DNA of 15,741 bases from an uncultured Bacteroidales bacterium (GCA_937910305.1 CALEPS010000185.1:1-15741); one strand, 5' to 3'. Counted from the stretch's first letter, positions 1-7,427 are shown. Notes: generated by a model from the sequence alone, not told the origin. Numbers and translations are program-made.

Positions 1-1415
1 GTGGGGTTATATCCCGTTCCCCATCCAAAGAGATCAATCCAGCCGGAATAGGTAGAAGAAATATTGACATTCTCCGCCCCGATATAGTCATATTGATGAG
101 GAGCAAACCGGTATGCAGCGGAAGACGCCCGGTATTGCAGGTTGCCCGGAGCAAAATAGACTTGTTTTGTCTCGCTGACGGAGAAAGGTCTCATGACATA
201 CGTACCCTCGGGTTCGGTTTCCTTACCTTCCCGCTTGATATTGATACGTGTCTGCTCGTTTCCAAAGGAAGTGCGGATGATGATGTAGCCGGTGTTTTCG
301 CGTTCGTCGGTGGCAGGGCTGACAGACACGACGATGGTAGAATACCCATCGCCGGAGGTAGAGGAAAGAGAGAAGAAATTACCGGATTTAGTAGCTGTCC
401 AGGAATAGTTGGACTTGATAGCTACCGGGAAGTGTCCGCCTTCGGCAGGCGCATTGATCGCGATAGGCGCTACGGTCAGATCCGCTGCCGCTTTGCCTTT
501 GCGGGAAACGGCTACCTGGGTTACGACGGGTTTGTAGTTATCCGAACGGTCCTCCTCGATGGTCAGGATACCGGAAACGGCGTCCATAGAAGTCGCTTCT
601 TCGATGGAGAAGGAGAACGAGCCGTTGCCGTCGCCGTCTTGCGAACCAGAGAGGGTCAGCCAATCCATATCCCAGGTCTTCCATACCCGCCATTTGGCGT
701 TGGAGGAGACATTGACGGTGAACGAACCACCGTTCTCGGGAGCGGTTATCTCCATCGGGTCAACCGAGAGAGACGTAGCTTCCGTACTGCCGCGGGTGAT
801 GGTCACCTGTTGAGTTCCTGCGGCTTCGCCTTCGCCGTATGGGGCGATGGTGATGGTAGCTGTTGTCTCTTCAGGTGTCGTAGCCGGCGAGACGGTGACG
901 GTGATGTTGTCGTTGTTGACCGAGACACCTTTGTTCACTTTTGCCCAACCGACATTGGAAGAGGCGGACCACTTGATATTACTCTCTATCCGGAGGGTAT
1001 AAGAGCCGCCCTCCTTCGGCGTGTTGAGTTCCAGGTCAGAGACGATACGCAGGTAGGGAGCGGCTTTCGCTGCACGGGTCACGGGGAAAGACACTGTCTC
1101 TTCGTCGGAGGTGAAAGTGATGATGCCTTTGGTCTCTGCGGACTCTTTGTTGGGAGAGATCTTGATACGTACCTCGGTTGTGCCTTTCTCGCCGGAGGTA
1201 GGTGTTACACGGATCCAACTCTCGTTGGTGGTAGCCGACCATGCGCCATTAGGCGAGGTCAGTTCGATTGTGTAGTCACCACCCGCATCAGGGCAGGTGA
1301 TCAACTCCGGGTTCACGGACAGCGTCTGCGGAAGATTCTCCGGTTGGGTCTTGTCCTTACAACCGGCAGCAAACAGCATCAGCGCCGGCAGGAGGAAAAA
1401 CAGAAGTTTTTTCAT
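1..1415 (-). CDS. BACON-repeat surface lipoprotein, 3' end cut by window edge
   Basis: The frame stays open from the ATG at 1415 to the window edge, giving about 471 codons without a stop. The N-terminus is a lipoprotein signal (MKKLLFFLLPALMLFAAGC, lipid Cys19), followed by K-D, which resembles a Bacteroidetes surface-export signal. Four BACON-type beta-sandwich repeats follow at roughly 30-115, 118-210, 213-305 and 310-400, each starting with a strand like 'GGDYTIEL' or 'GGSYTLRI' and ending in 'SRxGKA'-like strands. The last visible part (YSGWIDLFGWGT) is the start of the same lectin-like domain that ends the gene at 3536-5890, to which this gene is a clear paralogue. BACON domains are known from Bacteroidetes surface proteins and are thought to bind glycans or act as spacers. 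It starts 121 bp after the ATPase stop and has no promoter of its own that I can see. The ligand is unknown. Confidence 0.9.
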   Translation of the reverse strand, partial: MKKLLFFLLPALMLFAAGCKDKTQPENLPQTLSVNPELITCPDAGGDYTIELTSPNGAWSATTNESWIRVTPTSGEKGTTEVRIKISPNKESAETKGIITFTSDEETVSFPVTRAAKAAPYLRIVSDLELNTPKEGGSYTLRIESNIKWSASSNVGWAKVNKGVSVNNDNITVTVSPATTPEETTATITIAPYGEGEAAGTQQVTITRGSTEATSLSVDPMEITAPENGGSFTVNVSSNAKWRVWKTWDMDWLTLSGSQDGDGNGSFSFSIEEATSMDAVSGILTIEEDRSDNYKPVVTQVAVSRKGKAAADLTVAPIAINAPAEGGHFPVAIKSNYSWTATKSGNFFSLSSTSGDGYSTIVVSVSPATDERENTGYIIIRTSFGNEQTRINIKREGKETEPEGTYVMRPFSVSETKQVYFAPGNLQYRASSAAYRFAPHQYDYIGAENVNISSTYSGWIDLFGWGTGYNP

Positions 1416-1443
1416 AATGTTAATGATTGTTAGTACCTATTTA

Positions 1444-1468
1444 TCTAGTTTTCTAGTTTGTCTAGTTT
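1444..1468. repeat. Three copies of TCTAGTTT in the lipoprotein leader
   Basis: TCTAGTTT occurs at 1444-1451, 1452-1459 and 1461-1468, between the ATPase 1 terminator and the downstream lipoprotein start. The matching leader of the second module has TCTAGTTT at 5925-5932 and TCTAGT at 5934-5939. The shared motif shows that similarity between the two modules extends beyond the terminator. It may be only an unstructured A-rich leader (as read on the minus strand) or a protein-binding site. Confidence 0.7.
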
Positions 1469-1470
1469 AC

Positions 1471-1510
1471 AAAAAAGCGGTAGTCCGCTATATATTGGAT
1501 TACCGCTTTG
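1471..1510 (-). terminator. Terminator after ATPase 1, nearly identical to that after ATPase 2
   Basis: On the minus strand AAAGCGGTAATCC pairs with GGACTACCGCTTT (12 of 13 pairs, one A.C mismatch) around a 10-nt loop, followed by a run of six T. It lies 26 bp after the ATPase stop. It also sits only 55 nt before the next lipoprotein start, with no visible promoter in between, so it could partly attenuate that gene. Confidence 0.85.
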
Positions 1511-1536
1511 AATGGGGAAAAATACTATATTACGCT

Positions 1537-2886
1537 TTAGAGCAGAGGAGTCATATAGATTGGCAAATACAAGATGCCTTTCTCCTCTTTCAGATCCCCT
1601 GAATGCAAGACAATAGGCGTTGCTGTTTGCTCTGCAAATTTCTTTTGGAACTTCTCTAAAGAGGTGATGGTATATTTCTTCGTAGATTTCACTTCTATGG
1701 GGCAGATATTATGCCGATTGGTCAGTACAGGCTTTGCTATCAGAAAATCTATCTCCATTCTTTCTTCGCTTTCGGTTTTCGAATAGGAGGAATAGAAAAA
1801 CAGTTTGTGTCCCGCCGCCCGAAGCATCTGAGCAACGATATTCTCCACCAACATACCCTTGTTAACTTCCAACTTCCCTAACAGCAGTTTGGCGTATAAT
1901 TCTTCGGATAGAATCGTGTTCTCGTCAAAGGCGTGGGAGATAAGCAGCCCGGTATCTGACATATACAATTTGAGCGCTGACGAATCCATTCTCATCCTCA
2001 ATCCGACTGTCGGTTCCGTGGCTTTGAAACAGGGACTGACAATCTGTGAATCCCCCAACCAGAAGAACGAACTATCATAATCCCTATATTTAGCCCGATC
2101 GCGTAATGCAGCCAATTTAAAGCGCTTCTCGTGTTTTTGCAACTGTCCGGGAAGTTCTTCAAATATCTTGGATACTTTACTCTCGTAGCCCGTTGCATAT
2201 TTCTGAATGTCACTCTTGTATAATTTAATGATATCGCGTTTTATCTGATCGACTTCCATGAAGTTTTTTGTATCAACAAAGCATTGAACTGCTTGTGGCA
2301 TTCCGCCTACGAGCATATACTGACGGAATAAATCCATCGTCTGACGGTGCGCCGGACCCATTTCCTTTCGCTGTTCGTAAGAATGTCTGATAAAGGGCAT
2401 CGTCGTTTCGTCTCCCAATGCCCATAAGAACTCCTCAAAGTCCATCGGATACATCTCTACACGCCGTTCTTCGGAAGGGATAAGGATATCGCGCACATTT
2501 TTGTTGATGCTGATAAGCGACCCCGTTTCGATATAATCATATTTGCCGTCTTTTACCAAGTGCTTGATCGCCGCACGCGCAGCAGGATAAAACTGCACTT
2601 CATCAAAGATAATAACGGACTCACGAGCGTATAGCGTTGTGCGCGTGACACTTTGCAGATACATGAAAAACTGCTCGGTGTCATTCAAATAACGGTCAAA
2701 AACCTCTTGCAGGTTCTTGGTCATATGGCTGAAATCAACCAATATGTATGACCGGTATTCATTCCGTGCAAATTCTTCGGCAATATAACTCTTGCCGATG
2801 CGGCGTGCTCCGTCAATCATCAATGCCACTTTGCCCTGTGATTGTTTTTTCCATTCTAATAGGTAATCATAAATCTTACGTCTCAT
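1537..2886 (-). CDS. AAA ATPase with DUF4143 C-terminus (ATPase 1)
   Basis: A 449-residue P-loop ATPase of the AAA_14/DUF4143 type, a family abundant in Bacteroidetes with no settled function. Visible motifs are Walker A GARRIGKS (26-33), Walker B VIIFDE (91-96), a sensor-like ETGS (120-123), the family signature QYMLVGGMPQAV in the middle, and a C-terminal PD-(D/E)XK-like pattern, EID at 378-380 and EVK at 398-400, with the acidic and lysine residues intact. I chose the ATG at 2886 because MRRKIYDYLLEW is the usual family start. A TTG at 2928 in the same frame would add 14 residues that overlap a leader repeat. The protein is soluble, with no signal peptide. It has its own promoter at 3009-3039, then a 116-nt leader with three direct repeats, and is followed by a terminator and a BACON lipoprotein. 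Its role is unknown. Confidence 0.93.
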   Translation of the reverse strand: MRRKIYDYLLEWKKQSQGKVALMIDGARRIGKSYIAEEFARNEYRSYILVDFSHMTKNLQEVFDRYLNDTEQFFMYLQSVTRTTLYARESVIIFDEVQFYPAARAAIKHLVKDGKYDYIETGSLISINKNVRDILIPSEERRVEMYPMDFEEFLWALGDETTMPFIRHSYEQRKEMGPAHRQTMDLFRQYMLVGGMPQAVQCFVDTKNFMEVDQIKRDIIKLYKSDIQKYATGYESKVSKIFEELPGQLQKHEKRFKLAALRDRAKYRDYDSSFFWLGDSQIVSPCFKATEPTVGLRMRMDSSALKLYMSDTGLLISHAFDENTILSEELYAKLLLGKLEVNKGMLVENIVAQMLRAAGHKLFFYSSYSKTESEERMEIDFLIAKPVLTNRHNICPIEVKSTKKYTITSLEKFQKKFAEQTATPIVLHSGDLKEEKGILYLPIYMTPLL

Positions 2887-2917
2887 AGTAGTATATTGTT
2901 TTTCTGTCACATATATG

Positions 2918-2995
2918 CACCATTCCAACGGATTACTCCGTCCGGTTACTACACCATTCCAAGTGATTATTTCATTATCATTCGCACCATTCCAA
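2918..2995. repeat. Three direct repeats in the ATPase 1 leader
   Basis: CACCATTCCAA (TTGGAATGGTG on the coding strand) occurs at 2918-2928, 2952-2962 and 2985-2995, at 34- and 33-bp spacing. All three lie between the predicted transcription start (about 3002) and the ATG at 2886, so they would be in the untranslated leader. The regular spacing of about three helical turns suggests a regulator or RNA-binding site. The leader of ATPase 2 is only about 55 nt and lacks them. Confidence 0.75.
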
Positions 2996-3008
2996 ATGAT
3001 TTCCGCTG

Positions 3009-3039
3009 CAAAGGTACAACAAAATAATCAATTATACAA
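3009..3039 (-). promoter_or_regulatory. Bacteroidetes-type promoter for ATPase 1
   Basis: On the minus strand TTG (3039-3037), a 20-nt spacer and TACCTTTG (3016-3009) match the Bacteroidetes -33 / -7 (TAnnTTTG) consensus. The spacer end and the following GCAGCG are identical to the promoter at 7390-7420. The predicted start of transcription is near 3002. Confidence 0.8.
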
Positions 3040-3126
3040 GTATTTGAACGAAAAAAATCAAATAAGCCTGCATAATTTGTTTGTTTCGGGCAAAAACTTG
3101 TTAGTTGCAGGATACTGCGACTGTAG

Positions 3127-3167
3127 CTTCGAGGTGGGACGGCGGAGCCGTGTCGGTGCCCTCGAAG
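3127..3167. repeat. Two-part hairpin in intergenic DNA
   Basis: CTTCGAGG (3127-3134) pairs with CCTCGAAG (3160-3167). Inside it ACGGC (3139-3143) pairs with GCCGT (3147-3151) around GGA. It lies upstream of the ATPase 1 promoter. There is no T-run on either side, so it does not look like a terminator. A similar GGCGGAGCC core occurs at 13931-13943. Confidence 0.6.
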
Positions 3168-3181
3168 GTACTGATAATTAA

Positions 3182-3208
3182 AAACGGTAATCCATTATGT
3201 CAAAGATC
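3182..3208. repeat. 27-bp repeat, copy 1 (upstream end of module 1)
   Basis: This 27-bp block is 26/27 identical to 7618-7644. Both copies lie upstream of an ATPase promoter, at about 143 and 198 bp. The first 16 bases (AAACGGTAATCCATTA) are close to the reverse complement of the terminator arm at the other end of the ATPase cassette (1493-1509). A shorter related piece, TATGTCAAAGA, lies near 3413. Confidence 0.8.
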
Positions 3209-3325
3209 ATATTTTGCCGTAGGACGTAATGTCCGGCAATAGATAGGATGCTATTGGCGGTTCATGCTCGCATGAAGCCGCGTGTAGCATCATAGATATT
3301 CAGGCGTCAGCCTTGGCAAAATATG
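3208..3325. other. 118-bp multi-hairpin element closed by an 11-bp inverted repeat
   Basis: CATATTTTGCC (3208-3218) is perfectly complementary to GGCAAAATATG (3315-3325). Inside lie GGAC/GTCC (3222-3225 with 3231-3234) and a long compound hairpin at 3247-3291, where GATGCTA pairs with TAGCATC and GCGGTTCATGC pairs with GCATGAAGCCGC apart from a one-base bulge. An alternative fold pairs TTGCC (3214-3218) with GGCAA (3235-3239). There is no credible reading frame. It could be a structured RNA on either strand or a small palindromic mobile element. It directly abuts the 27-bp repeat. Confidence 0.6.
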
Positions 3326-3360
3326 CAAAACTTCCCCTTATATTCGGGGGAATGGTTTTG
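3326..3360. repeat. 12-bp hairpin next to the multi-hairpin element
   Basis: CAAAACTTCCCC (3326-3337) pairs with GGGGAA-tg-GTTTTG (3347-3360), with a two-base bulge and a 9-nt loop. It begins one base after the 118-bp element ends, so the two may form one structure. No T-run follows on either strand. Confidence 0.6.
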
Positions 3361-3428
3361 TGCAAATCTACCTGTCAAGGGAGAATTGCCAAAACCAAGG
3401 CGGAGTCCGAATATGTCAAAGACCAAGT

Positions 3429-3477
3429 CATTTACCATTTGACCATTTACCATTTGGGCATTTATCTGGTCATTTGG
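3429..3477. repeat. 15-bp tandem repeat CATTTACCATTTGAC
   Basis: Copies lie at 3429-3443 and 3444-3458 (differing only in the last two bases), followed by a decayed third copy to 3477. The repeat is intergenic, 59 bp after the stop of the lectin-like gene. Short frames on both strands pass through it but have no features of real genes. Confidence 0.65.
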
Positions 3478-3491
3478 CTTTTTGTGTGTAA

Positions 3492-3517
3492 CCCTGCGGG
3501 AAACCAATCCCGCAGGG
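3492..3517. terminator. Hairpin after the five-BACON lipoprotein gene
   Basis: CCCTGCGGG (3492-3500) pairs perfectly with CCCGCAGGG (3509-3517) around an 8-nt loop, 18 bp after the stop codon. On the minus strand it is followed by TTACACACAAAAAG rather than a T-run, so it is not a standard intrinsic terminator. The same layout with a different stem sequence follows the gene at 7732-8805, which supports a conserved 3' RNA structure. Confidence 0.6.
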
Positions 3518-3535
3518 CTGAGGGTGAAGTGCCCG

Positions 3536-5890
3536 TTATTTGACATATGTATCCTGCACTAAACGTACTCCCATACCATTATATTTCTTCGTCCATGCTA
3601 CAGAGGGGGCACCATCGAGGTAGCTGGCATCACCGGAATTATCGGCTGTTGATGACCAGTAATAGCAATTCCCGCCAGCAGGTTTCACGTGAATAAACCT
3701 ACAGTATTCTTCATTCTCACCAACCATTCTCATCATTGTTGGCGGTAAATACACAACCCCTTGGTTTTCTAATGGTAAAAAGTCACTTTTGCTTATGGAG
3801 ATGATGCTTGAACTAATAGAGCCGGTATAACCATCCGGGTAAAAAAAGAGTCCTGTCCCGGCTTCTGCAATGGCGCCCGTCACATCTCCGCATGTATATA
3901 ACCTGTTATCGAAATAGTCAGCACTCCGCTGTCTTCTAATCAAATTCCTCCATTCGTCTGCAGTAAGCGTACGCCACTGTTTCTCTTGGTTTCCTCCATT
4001 GGATATTTTTTTGTCACCCCATTCGTGGAAAGTAGAATAGTTATTCACATCGGTTGTCACGTTTGCTGGAGCATTGGCTGTCCCCCACCCGAAGAGATCT
4101 ATCCAACCCGAATAAGTTGTCGATATGAGAGCATTGTCAGAATATGTCGTACCCTCTTTTACATTGCCAAAGTGTGTGGCTCCTTCCTCTTGACTGGAAT
4201 GTATTGTTCCTACCACATCATATTGATGTTCTGCAAAACGCCACGTACGGGTACTTGCCTGGTATTGCAAATTTCCTTTGGAGAAATACACTTGTTTGGG
4301 TTTTAGTACCGGTTCATGCGTATCATAGTCGAAATATCTTGCTACTTGACCTATTTCAAACAAGCCCGGTATGATATAATCCGGCAGGGGGGCACGGGTT
4401 ACGGTAATCGTTTTGTAAACACTATTATCCCAATCGCTTCGGAAGGTAACGGTGGCGGTGGAAGTGGTGCGCACCAACGAAGGTAGCACATCCAAGTACA
4501 TTGCTTCCGTGGAGGTTACCGGGTTATATCCTTTATGAACTTTTACGACTGTGGTATCAGAACTCGTTACGCTATAGCTGTACTTATGTTCTACTTTAAC
4601 CAGTTGGAATAGTCCTCCATAAGGAACATTCAGATCATCCACATTCACCTTTATTTCGAGGGTATTACCGAGACGACGTATGTTAATTTTAGCCTGCTCG
4701 TTTCCGAAAGTGCTGCGGATGGTGATGGAGCCGGTGGCTTCTGTTTTTTCTGTAGTCGGTTTGACGGTGACAATCATCGTGGCGTCGCCGTCACCGCTCG
4801 TTGCGGAGACAGAGAAGATCCTCGCCCCTACGAGGCTGGCAGTCCAGGGATAGTTGGATTTGATTTCTATCGGGTAAGAGCCTCCTGTGTACTCCGCGGT
4901 GATAGATGTCGGACTGACACTCAACGATGCTGCCGCCTTGCCGGCACGGCTCACCGCCACCTGCGTTACCACAGGTTTGTAGTGGTCACTCCGCACTTCC
5001 TCGATGGTGAGGATTCCCGATACGGCGTCCATTGAGGTGGCCGCCTCGACGGAGAAGCTGAACGAACCGCTGCCGTTGCCTTCGGTAGTGCCGGTGAACG
5101 TCACCCAATCCATGTCCCAGGACTTATATACCCTCCATTGGGCTGTAGAGGAGACGTTGATCGTGTATGAACCGCCGTTCTCGGGCACTTCAATAAACTC
5201 AGGGTCCACCGTCAGGGAAGTTGCCTCCGTGCTGCCGCGGGTGATATAGACCGTGTCGGAACCGGCATCGTAGCCCTCGCCGTAAGGCTTCACCACAATA
5301 AGCGCTTCTGTCTCCTCCGGCGTAGTAGCCGCATCCACAGTAATGGTGATATTGTCGTTGTTGACGGTCACACCTTTGTTCACTTTCGCCCAGCCGGTAT
5401 TCGAGCTGATCGACCATTTGATATTGCTCTCCACCTGCACGGTATAAGAGCCGCCCTCCTTCGGCGTGTTGAGTGCTTTCTCGGAAACGACCCGCAGATA
5501 AGGAGCCGCTTTCGCCGCACGGCTCACAGGCAGCTCCACTTTCTCCTCGCCCGAGACAAAGGTGATCTTACCTTGGCTCTCCTCGGCTTCTTTGTTGGTG
5601 TCGATCTTGACCCGCACTTCGGTCGTCCCTTTCTCGCCGGAGGCGGGCATGACGCGTATCCAGCTTGCGCTCGCAGTAGCCGTCCATGCGCCGTCAGGCG
5701 AGTTCACCTCAATCGTGTAGTCGCCGCCCGTAGCGGGACAGGTGATCAGTTGGGGCTCGATACTCAGCCCCGCCGGCTCCGGAGTATTCTCCTCTACCGG
5801 CTTGCATCCTGCCAGCAACAGCATCGGCAAGAGAAATAAGAATAGTTTTTTCTTAGCCACAAGGGCACGATTAAAATTAATTTTCTTCAT
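3536..5890 (-). CDS. Five-BACON surface lipoprotein with lectin-like C-terminal domain
   Basis: A 784-residue protein. The lipoprotein signal has a long N-region (MKKINFNRALVAKKK), a hydrophobic core and lipobox LLAGC with Cys29. BACON-type domains lie at about 42-125, 131-220, 226-320 and 325-410, with a diverged fifth at about 412-505. Residues 507-784 form a lectin-like domain: QVYFSKGNLQY, SGWIDLFGWGT, QWRTLTADEW, NCYYWSST and a terminal GVRLV. This order is typical of FISUMP and C-type-lectin-like surface domains in Bacteroidetes. Expected to sit on the outer membrane and bind a glycan or protein partner; the ligand cannot be told. The start is 119 bp after the ATPase 2 stop. The first 58 bp around the start are nearly identical to those of the gene at 12494-13894. 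The BACON half is visibly GC-richer than the lectin-like half, which suggests domain shuffling. Confidence 0.93.
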   Translation of the reverse strand: MKKINFNRALVAKKKLFLFLLPMLLLAGCKPVEENTPEPAGLSIEPQLITCPATGGDYTIEVNSPDGAWTATASASWIRVMPASGEKGTTEVRVKIDTNKEAEESQGKITFVSGEEKVELPVSRAAKAAPYLRVVSEKALNTPKEGGSYTVQVESNIKWSISSNTGWAKVNKGVTVNNDNITITVDAATTPEETEALIVVKPYGEGYDAGSDTVYITRGSTEATSLTVDPEFIEVPENGGSYTINVSSTAQWRVYKSWDMDWVTFTGTTEGNGSGSFSFSVEAATSMDAVSGILTIEEVRSDHYKPVVTQVAVSRAGKAAASLSVSPTSITAEYTGGSYPIEIKSNYPWTASLVGARIFSVSATSGDGDATMIVTVKPTTEKTEATGSITIRSTFGNEQAKINIRRLGNTLEIKVNVDDLNVPYGGLFQLVKVEHKYSYSVTSSDTTVVKVHKGYNPVTSTEAMYLDVLPSLVRTTSTATVTFRSDWDNSVYKTITVTRAPLPDYIIPGLFEIGQVARYFDYDTHEPVLKPKQVYFSKGNLQYQASTRTWRFAEHQYDVVGTIHSSQEEGATHFGNVKEGTTYSDNALISTTYSGWIDLFGWGTANAPANVTTDVNNYSTFHEWGDKKISNGGNQEKQWRTLTADEWRNLIRRQRSADYFDNRLYTCGDVTGAIAEAGTGLFFYPDGYTGSISSSIISISKSDFLPLENQGVVYLPPTMMRMVGENEEYCRFIHVKPAGGNCYYWSSTADNSGDASYLDGAPSVAWTKKYNGMGVRLVQDTYVK

Positions 5891-5898
5891 TGTTTGAT
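5841..5898. repeat. 58-bp start-region repeat, copy 1
   Basis: This block covers the first 16-17 codons and 8 bases of leader of the five-BACON gene. It is 57/58 identical to 13845-13902 at the start of the BIG2/BACON gene, while the rest of the two genes differs widely. The single difference changes the fifth codon (Asn to Tyr). Confidence 0.9.
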
Positions 5899-5939
5899 AT
5901 GTTTGATATTGTTTGATGTGTTTGTCTAGTTTTTCTAGT
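5891..5939. repeat. TGTTTGAT triplet and TCTAGT pair in the leader
   Basis: TGTTTGAT occurs at 5891-5898, 5900-5907 and 5910-5917 (ATCAAACA on the coding strand), followed by TCTAGTTT and TCTAGT at 5925-5939. They fill the gap between the ATPase 2 terminator and the lipoprotein start. One TGTTTGAT copy recurs at 13895-13902. No TAnnTTTG promoter is seen here. Confidence 0.65.
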
Positions 5940-5947
5940 ATATATAC

Positions 5948-5986
5948 AAAAAGCGGTAACCCGCTATTTATTGGATTACCGCTTTG
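5948..5986 (-). terminator. Terminator after ATPase 2
   Basis: On the minus strand AAAGCGGTAATCC pairs with GGGTTACCGCTTT (13 pairs, one U.G wobble) around a 10-nt loop, followed by a T-run. It differs from the ATPase 1 terminator at only a few positions. The base that is mismatched in copy 1 is paired here. It ends about 58 nt before the next lipoprotein start. Confidence 0.87.
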
Positions 5987-6009
5987 AATCGTAGTTGTTT
6001 TAATGGCTA

Positions 6010-7329
6010 TTATATCAATGCCTTATCTGTGCCGAGCAGGAATGGTATCACTCCCATAAAGGTTACTCCTTCGTCATTCATCCATGGATGCGTATTGCCA
6101 TCCAGAATCACAATCTTGCGGAAAGAGTCGCGTATATTACGCAGCGAGAATGTTTCCTGCTCCATTTTTTCATTCGTATCCACATTCAATGCGGACTGAA
6201 TATATAGTTGCTCGGAACCTGTATTGACGATAAAATCAATCTCGTATTGCGACTGTTGGCGTTTGCCGTCCACCACTCTTTCCACTTCCACCACACCGAC
6301 ATCGACCCGGTAGCCTCTTCGTATCAACTCATTGTATATCATGTTTTCCATCAGATGGCTGCGCTCCTGCTGGCGGAAATTAAGCCGTGCGTTGCGAAGC
6401 CCCAGATCCATCGCATAATACTTCTTGATATTCTCGAAATAGCGCTTCCCTTTTACATCGTAGCGTTCCGCGTGAGAAATAAGATAGGCATCTTCCAAAT
6501 ACTCCAGATAGCCTTTGATGGTTTTATCCGTAGTCTTATGTGCCATAACGGATGTTATTGTGTTGGCAAACTTATAGGGGTTGGATAGCGAACCTATTGA
6601 TGAATACACGGCATCCGTCAGCGCATCAATAATAACATCGTCCTTTAGTTTGTGGCGCTCTACGATATCCTTCATATACACATTCTTGTGCAGACCCGCC
6701 AGATAATTGCGTTTCTCCTGCTCATCGGGCTCAAGTACGGCCAACGGCATGCCACCGAACTCCAGATACCGGTCCAATGCATCCCGCTTATCCATTCCGG
6801 CATAAGCATAATACTCTGCGAAGGAAAGCGGGTAAACCTTGATCTCACTACCTCGGTCACGGAAATAAGTTACGATATCCGATGATAGCATCTTGCTATT
6901 ACTACCGGTAACATATACATCTATATTCGGTTGTTTACGCAAGCCGTTTAAGATGTCATAGAACGTAATATATAACAACTCTCTGTCTTCTTCCGGCACT
7001 TGTGACCAATCTACGCCGGGGGCCTTTACTTTGGCGCACAATTGGATTTCATCTATAAAGACATAGTATTTACGCCGTTTGTTTGCGCATTTTGCCATTA
7101 TATACTCATATAACGTATTAGGGTTACGGTATATAGTATTAGCCGTATCTTCCAGATCCATTTCCACGAAACAGTCTTTCTTAACGCCTTTATTGATAAG
7201 GAATTGCTTGTACAGATGGGATAGCAGGTACGACTTGCCGGAACGTCTTATACCGGTAATTATCTTCACTTTACCATTCCAACTTTTGGCGAAAAGCCGC
7301 TCTACATACTCGTTTCTTTGTATATCCAT
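6010..7329 (-). CDS. AAA ATPase with DUF4143 C-terminus (ATPase 2)
   Basis: A 439-residue P-loop ATPase of the AAA_14/DUF4143 family but of another subgroup than ATPase 1. Motifs are Walker A GIRRSGKS (26-33), Walker B YVFIDE (89-94), a sensor-like VTGSNS (140-145), the signature YLEFGGMPLAV in the middle, and EID at 363-365 in the C-terminal nuclease-like fold. Where ATPase 1 has EVK, this protein has YIQSA (Q378), so the PD-(D/E)XK site looks degenerate and cleavage is unlikely; the family often shows this. The ATG at 7329 gives the usual start, and WNGKVKIITG leads straight into the P-loop. It has no signal peptide. A promoter lies about 60 bp upstream and a terminator 24 bp after the stop. 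Despite little sequence similarity to ATPase 1, its promoter and terminator are almost the same. Function unknown. Confidence 0.93.
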   Translation of the reverse strand: MDIQRNEYVERLFAKSWNGKVKIITGIRRSGKSYLLSHLYKQFLINKGVKKDCFVEMDLEDTANTIYRNPNTLYEYIMAKCANKRRKYYVFIDEIQLCAKVKAPGVDWSQVPEEDRELLYITFYDILNGLRKQPNIDVYVTGSNSKMLSSDIVTYFRDRGSEIKVYPLSFAEYYAYAGMDKRDALDRYLEFGGMPLAVLEPDEQEKRNYLAGLHKNVYMKDIVERHKLKDDVIIDALTDAVYSSIGSLSNPYKFANTITSVMAHKTTDKTIKGYLEYLEDAYLISHAERYDVKGKRYFENIKKYYAMDLGLRNARLNFRQQERSHLMENMIYNELIRRGYRVDVGVVEVERVVDGKRQQSQYEIDFIVNTGSEQLYIQSALNVDTNEKMEQETFSLRNIRDSFRKIVILDGNTHPWMNDEGVTFMGVIPFLLGTDKALI

Positions 7330-7389
7330 AATGTGCTTATATTACGAATTTTGTCGCAATTACGACCGTTTTCGGATTAAAATTCGCTG

Positions 7390-7420
7390 CAAAGGTACAA
7401 CAAAATAATGATATATGCAA
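7390..7420 (-). promoter_or_regulatory. Bacteroidetes-type promoter for ATPase 2
   Basis: On the minus strand TTG (7420-7418), a 20-nt spacer and TACCTTTG (7397-7390), followed by CAGCG. The block ATTATTTTGTTG just before the -7 box is identical to that in the ATPase 1 promoter. The expected leader is about 55 nt. Confidence 0.8.
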
Positions 7421-7427
7421 GTTATTT

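Noticed and set aside
93..1433. Long plus-strand frame of 446 codons antisense to the first lipoprotein gene
   Set aside because: Its translation has no domain or signal character, while the minus strand gives a lipoprotein signal and four BACON repeats. A similar antisense frame recurs over the paralogue, as expected for a codon-use artefact.
2887..2928. TTG start for ATPase 1 at 2928
   Set aside because: It would add 14 residues overlapping a leader repeat. The ATG at 2886 fits the family's usual N-terminus.
2918..2995. CRISPR-like array
   Set aside because: Only three 11-bp repeats with 22-23 bp between them, no cas gene, and a position in a gene leader.
3307..3546. Short frames on both strands downstream of the five-BACON gene
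   Set aside because: They run through tandem repeats and hairpins; the residues (such as MVNGQMVNDL) mirror the 15-bp repeat rather than a protein.
3536..3800. Diversity-generating retroelement target at the lectin-like C-terminus (YYWSST ... GVRLV)
   Set aside because: The fold resembles variable proteins, but there is no reverse transcriptase or template repeat in the window, and the paralogous ends do not show adenine-directed variation.
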